In this document: positions 31,327 to 39,502 of the stretch, piece by piece
Numbering within the stretch: position 1 is the stretch's first letter
How the letters are laid out: each line of letters opens with the position of its first letter
Assembly (NCBI RefSeq): GCF_014650115.1
Contig: NZ_BMUI01000004.1
Location: forward strand, 62,001 to 126,000
Direction: 5' to 3'
Origin: Streptomyces olivaceoviridis
Lineage (GTDB): Bacteria > Actinomycetota > Actinomycetes > Streptomycetales > Streptomycetaceae
Length of the DNA: 64,000 bases
Position numbers and translations under genes: made by a program
The notes under the pieces: generated by a model
Databases searched by the model: none
Seen by the model: the letters and a program-made list of their open reading frames with translations, nothing else
What the model was told of the DNA's origin: nothing

Positions 31327-32715
31327 ATGAAGGCACACGACGGCCTGTACATCGACGGCGCCTGGCGCCCCGCCGGGAGCGCGGACGGGATCGAGGTCGT
31401 GAACCCCGCCGACGAGCAGGTCATCGCCCGGGTCCCGGCGGGTTCGGCCCTGGACGTCGACACCGCCGTACGCGCCGCGCGGGCCGCGCTCCCCGCCTGG
31501 GCCGCCACGCCCCCGGCCGAACGCGCCGCGCGCCTGGCCGCCCTCCGCGACGTCCTCGCGGCCCGCAAGGACGAGATCGCCGAGACGGTCACCGCGGAAC
31601 TGGGCTCGCCCCTGCCGTTCTCCCAGGCCGTGCACGCGGCCCTGCCGATCGCGGTCGCGGGCTCCTACGCCGACCTGGCCGCCGCCCACCCCTTCGAGGA
31701 GAAGGTCGGCAACTCCACGGTCCTGCACGAGCCGATCGGCGTGGTCGGCGCCATCACCCCCTGGAACTACCCCCTCCACCAGATCGTCGCCAAGGTCGCC
31801 CCGGCCCTCGCCGCCGGCTGCGCGATCGTCCTCAAGCCCGCCGAGGACACCCCGCTCACCGCCCAGCTCTTCGCCGAGGCGGTGCACGAGGCGGGCGTGC
31901 CGGCGGGCGTGTTCAACCTGGTCACCGGTCTCGGCCCGGTCGCCGGGCAGGCGCTCGCCGAGCACCCCGGCGTCGACCTCGTCTCCTTCACCGGTTCCAC
32001 GGCGGTCGGCCGGCGGATCGGCGCGGTGGCCGGCGCGGCCGTGAAGAAGGTCGCCCTGGAACTCGGCGGCAAGTCCGCCAACGTCATCCTGCCGAGCGCC
32101 GACCTCGCCAGGGCCGTGAACGTCGGTGTCGCCAACGTGATGTCCAACTCCGGTCAGACGTGCAGCGCCTGGACCCGGATGCTCGTCCACCGCGACCGGT
32201 ACGCCGAGGCCGTCGAACTCGCCGCGACCGCCGCCGCCAAGTACGGCGACCGCATCGGACCGCTGGTCAGCGCCAGGCAGCGGGACCGGGTGCGCGGTTA
32301 CATCGAGAAGGGCGTCGCCGAGGGCGCCCGCCTCGTCGCGGGCGGCCCCGAATCCCCGCGCGAGCGCGGCTGGTTCGTCAGCCCGACGGTCTTCGCGGAC
32401 GTCACCCCCGACATGACCATCGCCCAGGAGGAGATCTTCGGCCCGGTCCTGTCGATCCTGAGGTACGACGACGAGGACGACGCCCTGCGCATCGCCAACG
32501 GCACCGTGTACGGCCTCGCGGGCGCCGTCTGGGCCGCCGAGGAGGCCGAGGCGGTGGCCTTCGCGCGCCGCATGGACACCGGCCAGGTCGACATCAACGG
32601 CGGCCGGTTCAACCCGCTGGCGCCGTTCGGCGGTTACAAGCAGTCCGGCGTCGGCCGGGAACTCGGCGCGCCCGGACTCGCCGAGTACCTCCAGACCAAG
32701 TCCCTCCAGTTCTGA
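31327..32715 (+). CDS. NAD(P)-dependent aldehyde dehydrogenase
   Basis: A 462-residue ALDH-superfamily enzyme that oxidises an aldehyde to its acid. Landmarks: [34 protein letters not shown] (Rossmann and substrate tunnel), [26 protein letters not shown] (catalytic Glu), [11 protein letters not shown] (catalytic Cys) and [11 protein letters not shown] near residue 370. GGAGGACA before the ATG at 31327 fixes the start; the longer upstream frame overlaps the operator. It is the first gene of a pair with the alcohol dehydrogenase (15-bp gap), so the operon oxidises an alcohol through aldehyde to acid. The specific alcohol is unknown. Confidence 0.93.
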   Translation: MKAHDGLYIDGAWRPAGSADGIEVVNPADEQVIARVPAGSALDVDTAVRAARAALPAWAATPPAERAARLAALRDVLAARKDEIAETVTAELGSPLPFSQAVHAALPIAVAGSYADLAAAHPFEEKVGNSTVLHEPIGVVGAITPWNYPLHQIVAKVAPALAAGCAIVLKPAEDTPLTAQLFAEAVHEAGVPAGVFNLVTGLGPVAGQALAEHPGVDLVSFTGSTAVGRRIGAVAGAAVKKVALELGGKSANVILPSADLARAVNVGVANVMSNSGQTCSAWTRMLVHRDRYAEAVELAATAAAKYGDRIGPLVSARQRDRVRGYIEKGVAEGARLVAGGPESPRERGWFVSPTVFADVTPDMTIAQEEIFGPVLSILRYDDEDDALRIANGTVYGLAGAVWAAEEAEAVAFARRMDTGQVDINGGRFNPLAPFGGYKQSGVGRELGAPGLAEYLQTKSLQF

Positions 32716-32730
32716 GGAGTTGCGTCACCC

Positions 32731-33813
32731 ATGGCCGTACGAGCCGCCGTCCTGCCCGCCATCGGCGCCCCGCTGGAGATCACCGGCATCGAGCTGCCCG
32801 ACCCGGGCCCCGGACAGGTCCGGGTCCGCCTCGCCGCCGCCGGCGTCTGCCACTCCGACCTCTCCCTGTCCGACGGCACCATGCGGGTGCCGGTCCCGGC
32901 CGTCCTCGGTCACGAGGGCGCGGGTACGGTCGTCGCCGTCGGGGAGGGTGTCACCCATGTCTCACCCGGGTCCCCGGTCGTCCTCAACTGGGCCCCCGCT
33001 TGCGGAAGTTGCCACGCCTGCGCGCTGGGCGAGGTCTGGCTGTGCGCCAACGCGCTGAACGGCGCGGCCGACGTCCACGCCCGCACGACCGACGGCACCG
33101 ACCTGCACCCCGGGCTGAACGTGGCCGCGTTCGCCGAGGAGACGGTGGTCGCCGCGTCCTGCGTGCTGCCGCTGCCGGACGGGGTGCCGCTGGTGGACGC
33201 CGCCCTGCTGGGCTGCGCCGTCCTCACCGGCTACGGCGCGGTGCACCACTCGGCGCGGGTCAGGTCCGGCGAGACGGTCGCCGTGTTCGGCGTCGGCGGA
33301 GTCGGCCTCGCCACGCTGCAAGCGGCCCGTATCGCGGGGGCGTCCCGGATCATCGCCGTCGACGTCTCCCCCGAGAAGGAGGAACTGGCCCGCGCCGCCG
33401 GGGCCACGGACTACGTCCTCGCCTCCGGGAACACCCCGCGCGAGATCCGCGGCCTCACCGGCAGGCAGGGCGTCGACGTCTCCGTGGAGTGCGTGGGCCG
33501 CGCGGTCTCCATCCGCGCGGCCTGGGAGTCCACGCGCCGGGGCGGCCGTACGACGGTCGTCGGCATCGGCGGCAAGGACCAGCAGGTCACCTTCAACGCC
33601 CTGGAGCTCTTCCACTGGGGCCGCACCCTCTCCGGCTGCGTCTACGGCAACAGCGACCCGTCCCGCGACGTGCCGCTCCTCGCCGAGCACGTGCGGGAGG
33701 GCCGCCTGGACCTCTCCACCCTGGTCACCGACCGGATCACCCTGGAGGACATCCCGGCGGCCTTCGAGAACATGCTGGCGGGCAAGGGGGGACGGGCGGT
33801 GGTCGTCTTCTGA
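32731..33813 (+). CDS. zinc-dependent alcohol dehydrogenase (class III-like)
   Basis: A 360-residue MDR-family alcohol dehydrogenase. Catalytic zinc ligands sit in GVCHSDLS (Cys40) and GHEGAG. The structural zinc region reads CGSCHACALGEVWLC. The Rossmann motif is VFGVGGVGLATLQAA with the nucleotide-2'-OH Asp in IIAVDVSPEKEELA. The overall pattern, including LGCAVLTGYGAV and SGCVYGNSDPSRDVPLLAEHV, resembles NDMA/mycothiol- or NAD-linked long-chain alcohol dehydrogenases of actinobacteria. It is coupled to the ALDH gene. The start ATG at 32731 follows GAGGAG. Confidence 0.92.
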   Translation: MAVRAAVLPAIGAPLEITGIELPDPGPGQVRVRLAAAGVCHSDLSLSDGTMRVPVPAVLGHEGAGTVVAVGEGVTHVSPGSPVVLNWAPACGSCHACALGEVWLCANALNGAADVHARTTDGTDLHPGLNVAAFAEETVVAASCVLPLPDGVPLVDAALLGCAVLTGYGAVHHSARVRSGETVAVFGVGGVGLATLQAARIAGASRIIAVDVSPEKEELARAAGATDYVLASGNTPREIRGLTGRQGVDVSVECVGRAVSIRAAWESTRRGGRTTVVGIGGKDQQVTFNALELFHWGRTLSGCVYGNSDPSRDVPLLAEHVREGRLDLSTLVTDRITLEDIPAAFENMLAGKGGRAVVVF

Positions 33814-33825
33814 GGGTGAGCGCCC

Positions 33826-33876
33826 CGAACGGGCGGGGGGAACCGCGCGACGAGCCCCCACGCGACCGCGGTCGGC
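33826..33876. repeat. dispersed Streptomyces intergenic element, copy B (reverse)
   Basis: GGGGGGAACCGCGCGACGAG followed by CCCCCACGCG is the reverse complement of the element type found at 18834 and 47550. It lies in the 93-bp gap between convergent genes and could also form a hairpin terminator. Confidence 0.6.
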
Positions 33877-33906
33877 GCTCCGCCGTCGCCTCCCCGGTCG
33901 CGCGGT

Positions 33907-34620
33907 TCAGCGCAGGTCGTCGCGCGAGACGCCGAGCAGGTCGGAGAAGACCCGCTCCCCGGACGGAGTCACCGCGACCGCCCGCCCCGATCCGACCCGC
34001 ACGCACCACCCCGCCTCCAGCGCCCGCCGGCACAACGCCGCACCCGCCGCACCGGCGAGATGCGGTCGCCGTTCCGTCCAGTCGAGGCACGCGCGGGCCA
34101 GTGGGCGCCGGCCGCCGAGGTCCAGGGGCACACCGGCCGCACCGAACCACTCCACCCCCGCGTCCGTCAGCGCGAACCCGGTGTCCTGTCGCAGCAGCCC
34201 CCGCCGGGTCAGCGCGTCGGTGAGCACGATCCCGAGCCGCCCGGCGAGATGGTCGTAACAGGTCCGCCCCCGGGCCATGGCGGCCCCGGCGCTCGCCTCG
34301 CGCAGGCTGCGCGGAGGGCGCCGTACCACCGCCGCGGGCACCTGCGCGGCGAGGTCCTCGACCACCTGCGCCACCCGCGCGTCGGCCAGCCGCACATACC
34401 GGTGCCGCCCCTGCCGTTCCTCCGTGAGCAGTCCGCCGGCCACCAGCTTGCCGAGGTGCTCGCTCAGCGTGGAGGCCGCGACCCCGGCACGCCGGGCCAG
34501 CTCACCTGCCGTCCACGCCCGCCCGTCAAGCAGCGCCAGCAGGCACGCGGCGCGGGTCCGGTCGGCGATCAGCCCGGCCAGCGCCGCCAGCCCGGCCGCC
34601 TGGGGATCCTCGGTGTTCAT
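33907..34620 (-). CDS. ArsR-family winged-helix regulator
   Basis: A 237-residue transcription factor. The N-terminal ArsR/HTH_20 domain covers about residues 10-80: DRTRAACLLALLDGRAWTAGELARRAGVAASTLSEHLGKLVAGGLLTEERQGRHRYVRL. The long C-terminal half contains Cys residues (TCYDHLAGRLG, ARACLDWTERR, ALCRRALEAGWCVRV) and the motif YDHLAGRLG...DWTERR seen in a widespread actinobacterial ArsR subgroup. No metal-site CxC in helix 5 is obvious, so the signal may be organic or redox. It is convergent with the dehydrogenase operon; its target is unknown. Confidence 0.88.
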   Translation of the reverse strand: MNTEDPQAAGLAALAGLIADRTRAACLLALLDGRAWTAGELARRAGVAASTLSEHLGKLVAGGLLTEERQGRHRYVRLADARVAQVVEDLAAQVPAAVVRRPPRSLREASAGAAMARGRTCYDHLAGRLGIVLTDALTRRGLLRQDTGFALTDAGVEWFGAAGVPLDLGGRRPLARACLDWTERRPHLAGAAGAALCRRALEAGWCVRVGSGRAVAVTPSGERVFSDLLGVSRDDLR

Positions 34621-34681
34621 GCCCCCAGCATGCGGCAGTGACGCTTCGGCGGCGGCCGAAGTGCCACCGGCCGCCGCGTCC

Positions 34682-35317
34682 TCACACCCGTACCTGCCGG
34701 TACTGCTGCGCCAGCCCGTCCAGCAGCGCGGCGAGCCCCGCCTCGAAGGCGCGCTCGTCGATCTTCTCCTGCTGCTCGGCGAGCAGGTGGGCCTGACCGA
34801 GGTGGGGGTAGTCGGCGGGGTCGTACGCGCTCGCGTCGTCCACGAAGCCGCCGGCGAAGGAACCGAGCGCCGAGCCCATGATGAAGTACCGCATCAGCGC
34901 GCCGATGGAGGTCGCCTGCGCCGGCGGCCAGCCCGCGTCGACCATCGCGCCGTAGACCGCGTCGGCCAGCCGCAGTGCGGCCGGGCGGCGGCCGGGGCCC
35001 CGGGCGAGGACGGGGACGATGTTCGGGTGGTCGCGCAGGGCGGCCCGGTAGGAGACGGCCCAGTCGTGCAGCGCGGTCCGCCAGTCCCGGCCGTCCTCGA
35101 ACATCGACAGGTCGACCTGGGCGCTCACCGAGTCCGCCACCGCCTCCAGGATCTCGTCCTTGGTGCGGAAGTGGTTGTAGAGCGAGGGTCCGCTCACTCC
35201 CAGTTCGGCGGCGAGCCGGCGGGTGGAGACGGCCGCCAGACCCTCCCGGTCCACGAGGTCCCGGGCCGTCTCGACGATCCGGTCGGTGCTGAGGAGGGGC
35301 TTGCGCGGTCGGGCCAT
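34682..35317 (-). CDS. TetR-family regulator of acyl-CoA/aldehyde genes
   Basis: A 211-residue repressor. The helix-turn-helix reads LSTDRIVETARDLVDREGLAAVSTRRLAAELGVSGPSLYNHFRTKDEILEAVADS (about residues 9-63). The C-terminal region is of the TetR_C_1/AcrR type (SIGALMRYFIMGSALGSFAGGF). It is divergent from the acyl-CoA dehydrogenase at 35406. A 19-bp operator lies between them and recurs before the ALDH gene at 31268, so one regulator probably controls both catabolic units. Start ATG 35317 (MARPRKPLLS); the longer frame is not supported. Confidence 0.9.
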   Translation of the reverse strand: MARPRKPLLSTDRIVETARDLVDREGLAAVSTRRLAAELGVSGPSLYNHFRTKDEILEAVADSVSAQVDLSMFEDGRDWRTALHDWAVSYRAALRDHPNIVPVLARGPGRRPAALRLADAVYGAMVDAGWPPAQATSIGALMRYFIMGSALGSFAGGFVDDASAYDPADYPHLGQAHLLAEQQEKIDERAFEAGLAALLDGLAQQYRQVRV

Positions 35318-35343
35318 GGCGCACATAGTAGGGCTGCGACCGG

Positions 35344-35362
35344 AAACTAGCAGTGCTAATTT
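35344..35362. promoter_or_regulatory. 19-bp operator AAACTAGC-AGT-GCTAATTT between TetR and acyl-CoA dehydrogenase
   Basis: It lies 27 bp from the TetR start and 43 bp from the dehydrogenase start, and is palindromic with one mismatch. Same consensus as 31268-31286. Confidence 0.78.
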
Positions 35363-35405
35363 AAATGTCCGGCTTTCAAGATCCATCGGTGGTAGGGGTG
35401 ATCTC

Positions 35406-36560
35406 GTGGTGAACCTGGGGCTCAGCGAGGAGCAGCGGGCCGTACGGCAGCTCGCCCGGGACTTCGTGGAGCGCGAGATCGCCCCGCACGTGGTCGCCTG
35501 GGACCGCGCCGAGGAGGTCGACCGGGGCATCGTGAAGAAGCTCGGCGAGGTCGGCTTCCTCGGCCTGACCGTGCCCGAGGAGTACGGCGGCTCCGGCGGC
35601 GATCACCTCTCCTACTGCCTGGTCACCGAGGAGCTGGGGCGCGGCGACTCCTCGGTCCGCGGGATCGTCTCCGTCTCCCTGGGGCTCGTCGCCAAGACGG
35701 TCGCCGCCTGGGGGAGCGAGGAGCAGAAGCGACGCTGGCTCCCGGGACTCACCGCGGGCGAGTGCGTCGGCTGCTTCGGTCTCACCGAGCCCGGCACCGG
35801 CTCCGACGCGGGCAACCTCACCACCCGGGCGGTGCGCGACGGCGACGACTACGTCGTGAACGGCACCAAGATGTTCATCACCAACGGCACCTGGGCCGAT
35901 GTCGTCCTGCTCTTCGCCCGCTCCACCGGCGCCCCCGGCCACAAGGGCGTGTCCGCGTTCCTCGTGCCCACCGACACCCCCGGCCTGACCCGCCGTACCG
36001 TCCACGGCAAGCTCGGCCTGCGCGGCCAGGCCACCGCCGAACTCGTCCTGGAGGACGTGCGTGTGCCCGCCTCCGCGATGCTCGGCGCGGAGGGCAAGGG
36101 CTTCTCCGTCGCCATGTCCGCGCTCGCCAAGGGGCGGATGTCGGTGGCCGCGGGCTGTGTCGGGATAGCCCAGGCCGCGCTGGACGCGGCCGTGCGGTAC
36201 GCCGGTGAGCGGGAGCAGTTCGGCAAGCCGATCGCCCGGCACCAGCTGGTGCAGGAGCTGATCAGCGACATCGCCGTCGACGTGGACGCGGCCCGGCTGC
36301 TGACCTGGCGGGTCGCCGACCTCATCGACCGCGGCGAGCCGTTCGCCGTCGAGTCCTCCAAGGCCAAGCTGTTCGCCTCCGAGGCCGCGGTGCGCGCCGC
36401 CAACAACGCCCTCCAGGTCTTCGGCGGCTACGGCTACATCGACGAGTACCCGGCCGGCAAACTCCTGCGCGACGCGCGCGTGATGACCCTCTACGAGGGC
36501 ACCAGCCAGATCCAGAAGCTGCTCATCGGCCGCTCCCTGACCGGGGTCTCGGCCTTCTGA
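35406..36560 (+). CDS. acyl-CoA dehydrogenase
   Basis: A 384-residue FAD enzyme catalysing alpha,beta-dehydrogenation of an acyl-CoA. Motifs: LSEEQRAVRQLARDFVEREIAPHV at the N-terminus, CFGLTEPGTGSDAGNLTTRA (FAD/substrate), MFITNGTWADVVLLFARS, REQFGKPIARHQLVQELISD (helical domain), FGGYGYIDEYPAGKLLRDARVMTLYEGTSQIQKLLIGRSL with the catalytic Glu in LYEGTS. The short/medium-chain type is most similar. GTG 35406 or GTG 35409 are both possible starts; GGTAGGGGTG lies upstream. It is divergent from its likely TetR repressor. Confidence 0.93.
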   Translation: MVNLGLSEEQRAVRQLARDFVEREIAPHVVAWDRAEEVDRGIVKKLGEVGFLGLTVPEEYGGSGGDHLSYCLVTEELGRGDSSVRGIVSVSLGLVAKTVAAWGSEEQKRRWLPGLTAGECVGCFGLTEPGTGSDAGNLTTRAVRDGDDYVVNGTKMFITNGTWADVVLLFARSTGAPGHKGVSAFLVPTDTPGLTRRTVHGKLGLRGQATAELVLEDVRVPASAMLGAEGKGFSVAMSALAKGRMSVAAGCVGIAQAALDAAVRYAGEREQFGKPIARHQLVQELISDIAVDVDAARLLTWRVADLIDRGEPFAVESSKAKLFASEAAVRAANNALQVFGGYGYIDEYPAGKLLRDARVMTLYEGTSQIQKLLIGRSLTGVSAF

Positions 36561-36631
36561 GTACGCGGCGCACCCGGTTCTGAGTATCCCGGCGGATGTG
36601 GCGCGGACCACGTCCGCCGATGCTGGCTGCC

Positions 36632-36919
36632 ATGAGTGACACACCGGTCAGACAGCAGAGCACGGCCGCGTTCTACGGGCAGGCCGTCGCCTCCTTCGCG
36701 GTCGCCATGGCGGCCACCGCCATCGGCATCGCCCGGCTCGACGCCAGCGCCTGGGTGCGCGGCTTCCTGGCGATCGCCGTCCTGTACCTCGTCACCTCCG
36801 CCTTCACCCTCGCCAAGGTGATCCGGGACCGGCAGGAGGCCGGGCAGATCGTCAGCCGTGTCGACCAGGCCCGGCTGGAGAAGCTGCTCGCCGAGCACGA
36901 CCCCTTCGAAAAGCCCTGA
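36632..36919 (+). CDS. YiaA/YiaB-type two-helix inner-membrane protein
   Basis: A 95-residue membrane protein. Two hydrophobic segments, AFYGQAVASFAVAMAATAIGIARL (about 13-36) and FLAIAVLYLVTSAFTLAKVI (about 46-65), are joined by DASAWVRG and followed by a charged tail (RDRQEAGQIVSRVDQARLEKLL). The spacing and the WVRGFLAIAVLYL pattern fit the yiaA/B two-helix domain, whose role is unknown. It is probably read with or just after the acyl-CoA dehydrogenase gene, although 71 bp separate them. Confidence 0.82.
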   Translation: MSDTPVRQQSTAAFYGQAVASFAVAMAATAIGIARLDASAWVRGFLAIAVLYLVTSAFTLAKVIRDRQEAGQIVSRVDQARLEKLLAEHDPFEKP

Positions 36920-36928
36920 GCGGCTCGG

Positions 36929-36943
36929 CTAAGCGCCCGCTCA
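36929..36943. promoter_or_regulatory. CTAAGCG-CC-CGCTCAC operator-like site before TetR gene
   Basis: A half-degenerate version of the CTAAGCA-AC-TGCTTAG palindrome found at 38112. It lies 50-64 bp before the TetR start at 36993 and is a probable autoregulatory site. Confidence 0.5.
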
Positions 36944-36992
36944 CCAACGGCGGTATGGTGGTGTTCCTGTCACCGAGAGGGGCGAGCGAGCG

Positions 36993-37616
36993 ATGAGTAC
37001 GGCGCAGGAGACGACCGGCGGCGAAGTGGAGCCGTGGGAAGAGGTCACCCCTGACGCGGCCCGGCGGCTGCTCGTCGCGGCCGTGGAGGCCTTCGCCGAG
37101 CGTGGCTACCACGCGACGACGACCCGTGACATCGCGGGCCGCGCCGGCATGAGCCCGGCCGCGCTCTACATCCACTACAAGACCAAGGAAGAGCTGCTCC
37201 ACCGGATCAGCCGCATCGGTCACGACAAGGCCCTCGACATCCTGCGCACCGCGGCACGGCGGGAGGGCACCGCGGCCGAGCGGCTGGCCGACGCGGTCGG
37301 CTCCTTCGTCCGCTGGCACGCGGGCCGGCGTACCACCGCGCGGGTCGTGCAGTACGAACTCGACGCCCTCGGCCCCGAGGCCCGCGCGGAGATCGTCGCG
37401 CTGCGCCGCCAGGTGGACGCGGAGGTGCGCGGGATCATCGAGGACGGCGTGGCCTCGGGCGAGTTCGACGTGCTGGACGTCCAGGGCACCACGCTCGCCG
37501 TGCTGTCGCTGTGCATCGACGTGGCCCGCTGGTTCAACGTGGACGGCCCGCGCACCCCCGAGGAGGTCGGCGCGCTCTACGCCGACCTCGTGCTGCGGAT
37601 GGTCGGGGCCGGGTAG
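36993..37616 (+). CDS. TetR-family regulator (KstR2-like type)
   Basis: A 207-residue protein. The helix-turn-helix reads DAARRLLVAAVEAFAERGYHATTTRDIAGRAGMSPAALYIHYKTKEELLHRISRIGHD (about residues 20-77). The C-terminal TetR_C_17/KstR2-like domain includes RVVQYELDALGPEARAEIVALRRQVDAEVRGIIEDGVASGEFDVLDVQGTTLAVLSLCIDVARWFN. These regulators sense acyl-CoA thioesters and repress fatty-acid or sterol degradation genes. It is convergent with the MaoC hydratase, whose promoter holds a perfect copy of the candidate operator. Confidence 0.9.
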   Translation: MSTAQETTGGEVEPWEEVTPDAARRLLVAAVEAFAERGYHATTTRDIAGRAGMSPAALYIHYKTKEELLHRISRIGHDKALDILRTAARREGTAAERLADAVGSFVRWHAGRRTTARVVQYELDALGPEARAEIVALRRQVDAEVRGIIEDGVASGEFDVLDVQGTTLAVLSLCIDVARWFNVDGPRTPEEVGALYADLVLRMVGAG

Positions 37617-37625
37617 CCGCCTCGT

Positions 37626-38087
37626 CTACAGGTAGTACCGGGACACCGACTCCGCGACGCACACCGGCTTGTCGCCGCCCTCGCGCTCCACGGTGAACGC
37701 GACCGTCACCTGCACCCCACCGGTGACGTCCTCGACGCCGGTGATCCTCCCGGTGGCGCGCAGCCGGGAGCCGACGGGGACCGGGGCGGGGAAGCGGACC
37801 TTGTTCGTCCCGTAGTTGACGCCCATCTTCACGCCCTCGACCTGGATGAGCCGCGGCCCGAACAGCGGGAGCAGGGACAGGGTGAGGTAGCCATGGGCGA
37901 TGGTGGTCCCGAACGGCCCGGCGGCGGCCTTCTCCGGGTCCACGTGGATCCACTGGTGGTCCCCGGTCGCCTCGGCGAACAGGTCGATCCGCTTCTGGTC
38001 GATCTCCACCCAGTCGGTCGGGCCCAGTTCCTCGCCCACGGCCGCCCGCAGTTCGTCGGGGGAGGTGAAGGTCCTCGGTTCTGCCAT
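37626..38087 (-). CDS. MaoC-family (R)-specific enoyl-CoA hydratase
   Basis: A 153-residue single hot-dog domain enzyme that hydrates trans-2-enoyl-CoA. The hydratase 2 motif is present: IDLFAEATGDHQWIHVDPEKA (catalytic Asp and His at about residues 43-48), followed by GPFGTTIAHGYLTLSLLPLF. The C-terminal half has YGTNKVRFPAPVPVGSRLRATGRI and ends SRYYL. This length is typical of actinobacterial MaoC/NodN proteins. The perfect CTAAGCA-type palindrome 25-40 bp upstream places it under TetR control. Start ATG 38087. Confidence 0.93.
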   Translation of the reverse strand: MAEPRTFTSPDELRAAVGEELGPTDWVEIDQKRIDLFAEATGDHQWIHVDPEKAAAGPFGTTIAHGYLTLSLLPLFGPRLIQVEGVKMGVNYGTNKVRFPAPVPVGSRLRATGRITGVEDVTGGVQVTVAFTVEREGGDKPVCVAESVSRYYL

Positions 38088-38111
38088 GTTCCCGGCCTCT
38101 CGCTCGCGTAT

Positions 38112-38127
38112 CTAAGCAACTGCTTAG
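38112..38127. promoter_or_regulatory. perfect palindrome CTAAGCA-AC-TGCTTAG before maoC-like gene
   Basis: A 16-bp operator with perfect 7-bp arms, 25 bp before the leftward ATG at 38087. It matches the weaker site at 36929. The probable binder is the TetR protein at 36993-37616. Confidence 0.75.
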
Positions 38128-38191
38128 CATGGTCGGGTGGGGGGGCGATGTCAACGGACCGCGGACCGGCCGGGTGGGTAATCTCTGAGGA

Positions 38192-38650
38192 GTGCCCCAG
38201 ATTCCCGAGAAGATCCACGAGCTGACCGTCGGCCAGTTGTCCGCCCGCAGCGGAGCCGCGGTGTCCGCCCTGCACTTCTACGAGTCCAAGGGACTGATCA
38301 CCAGCCGGCGGACCTCCGGCAACCAGCGCCGGTACAGCCGCGACACGCTGCGCCGGGTCGCCTTCGTGCGCGCGGCCCAGCGGGTGGGTATCCCGCTCGC
38401 CACGATCCGGGAGGCCCTGGCCGAACTGCCGGAGGAACGGACACCGACCAGGGAGGACTGGGCGCGCCTGTCCGAGAAGTGGCGCTCGGAACTGGACGAG
38501 CGCATCAAGCAGCTGAACCGCCTGCGCGACCACCTCACCGACTGCATCGGATGCGGCTGCCTGTCGATGGAGACGTGCGTGCTGTCCAACCCGGACGACG
38601 TGTTCGGCGCCCGGCGGACCGGATCACGGCTGATGGCGGAGCGGCGCTGA
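38192..38650 (+). CDS. soxR: redox-sensing regulator SoxR (MerR family)
   Basis: A 152-residue [2Fe-2S] transcription activator. The MerR helix-turn-helix reads [57 protein letters not shown] (about residues 11-67), followed by a dimerisation coil. The cluster ligands are Cys118, Cys121, Cys123 and Cys129 in the exact CxxCxCx5C spacing. In Streptomyces SoxR is oxidised by redox-active pigments and induces efflux and oxidoreductase genes rather than soxS. No soxS is present, and a target gene is not evident next door. Start GTG 38192 with GAGGAG upstream. Confidence 0.96.
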   Translation: MPQIPEKIHELTVGQLSARSGAAVSALHFYESKGLITSRRTSGNQRRYSRDTLRRVAFVRAAQRVGIPLATIREALAELPEERTPTREDWARLSEKWRSELDERIKQLNRLRDHLTDCIGCGCLSMETCVLSNPDDVFGARRTGSRLMAERR

Positions 38651-38699
38651 GGGGGAGAGGGCCGGCCGGTGACCCTGCTCGTGCCCGGCGGTGCGCCCG

Positions 38700-39386
38700 T
38701 CAGGCCGCGTCGGCCGCCGCGGCCAGGATCCGGGCCAGCTCTTCGGGCCGGGAGACCATGGGCCAGTGCCCCGCGTCGATGTCGGCGAAGTCGACGTGTC
38801 CGGCCCTGGCGAGCTCCGGGACGTCACCGCCGTCGATCCACTTCCGCGCCTGTGCGGGTGTGAACTCCGGGCACACGACCACGACCGGGACGTCGAAGCG
38901 CCGTTCGTCCGCCAGCCGCACCACGCCCTGGGCCACGGCAGCGGGTACGGGGATCGCGGCTGCCGCCAGTCGGCGCCTGGCCTCGTCGTCGAGGTCGGCG
39001 ATCTCCGGCCCCTCGAAGGGACCCCAGCCCGGGAAGGGCACGACGCCGTCGCGCACCTCGAAGAAGTCGGCGTACGCATGGCCGTCGGAGAACGGGAAGC
39101 CGCCGATCAGGGCGACCCCGGCCAGCCGCTCCGGCCGCCGGTCGGCGGCCAGCCAGGCCAGTGTGCAGGCGGCGGAATGCCCCACCACCATGGGCTTGCC
39201 CGGCGCCGCGTCCACCGCGGCCAGCACCGCCGCCACCTGGTCCTCCAGTGTGGCCGACGCGGAGCCGTCGCCCTGGCCCGGCAGGGTGAGCGGCACCGGG
39301 CGATGGCCGAGCGACTCCAGCGTGGACGCCACGCGGCCCCACACCGATCCGTCCAGCCACAGGCCGCCGATGAGCAGGATGTCCAT
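38700..39386 (-). CDS. alpha/beta hydrolase
   Basis: A 228-residue cytosolic hydrolase. DILLIGGLWLDGSVWGRVASTL is the oxyanion segment. The nucleophile elbow is VVGHSAACTLAWLAA (GHSAA, Ser about residue 69), an acid residue is in FADIDAGHWPMVSRPEELARIL, and His in GHWPM completes the triad. It resembles small esterase/lactonase-type hydrolases; the substrate is unknown. AAGGGGAACC lies upstream of the ATG at 39386. It is divergent from the WYL regulator at 39503, which probably controls it. Confidence 0.88.
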   Translation of the reverse strand: MDILLIGGLWLDGSVWGRVASTLESLGHRPVPLTLPGQGDGSASATLEDQVAAVLAAVDAAPGKPMVVGHSAACTLAWLAADRRPERLAGVALIGGFPFSDGHAYADFFEVRDGVVPFPGWGPFEGPEIADLDDEARRRLAAAAIPVPAAVAQGVVRLADERRFDVPVVVVCPEFTPAQARKWIDGGDVPELARAGHVDFADIDAGHWPMVSRPEELARILAAAADAA

Positions 39387-39502
39387 GGTCGGTTCCCCTT
39401 CTTCCAGGTCGTGGTGATCACCGTAGGAGGGGTTCCGGACGATCCACTGCCGGTTTGCCGCGCGACCACCGTGACTCGGGCGGAGCGGACTAGCCTGCAC
39501 GG

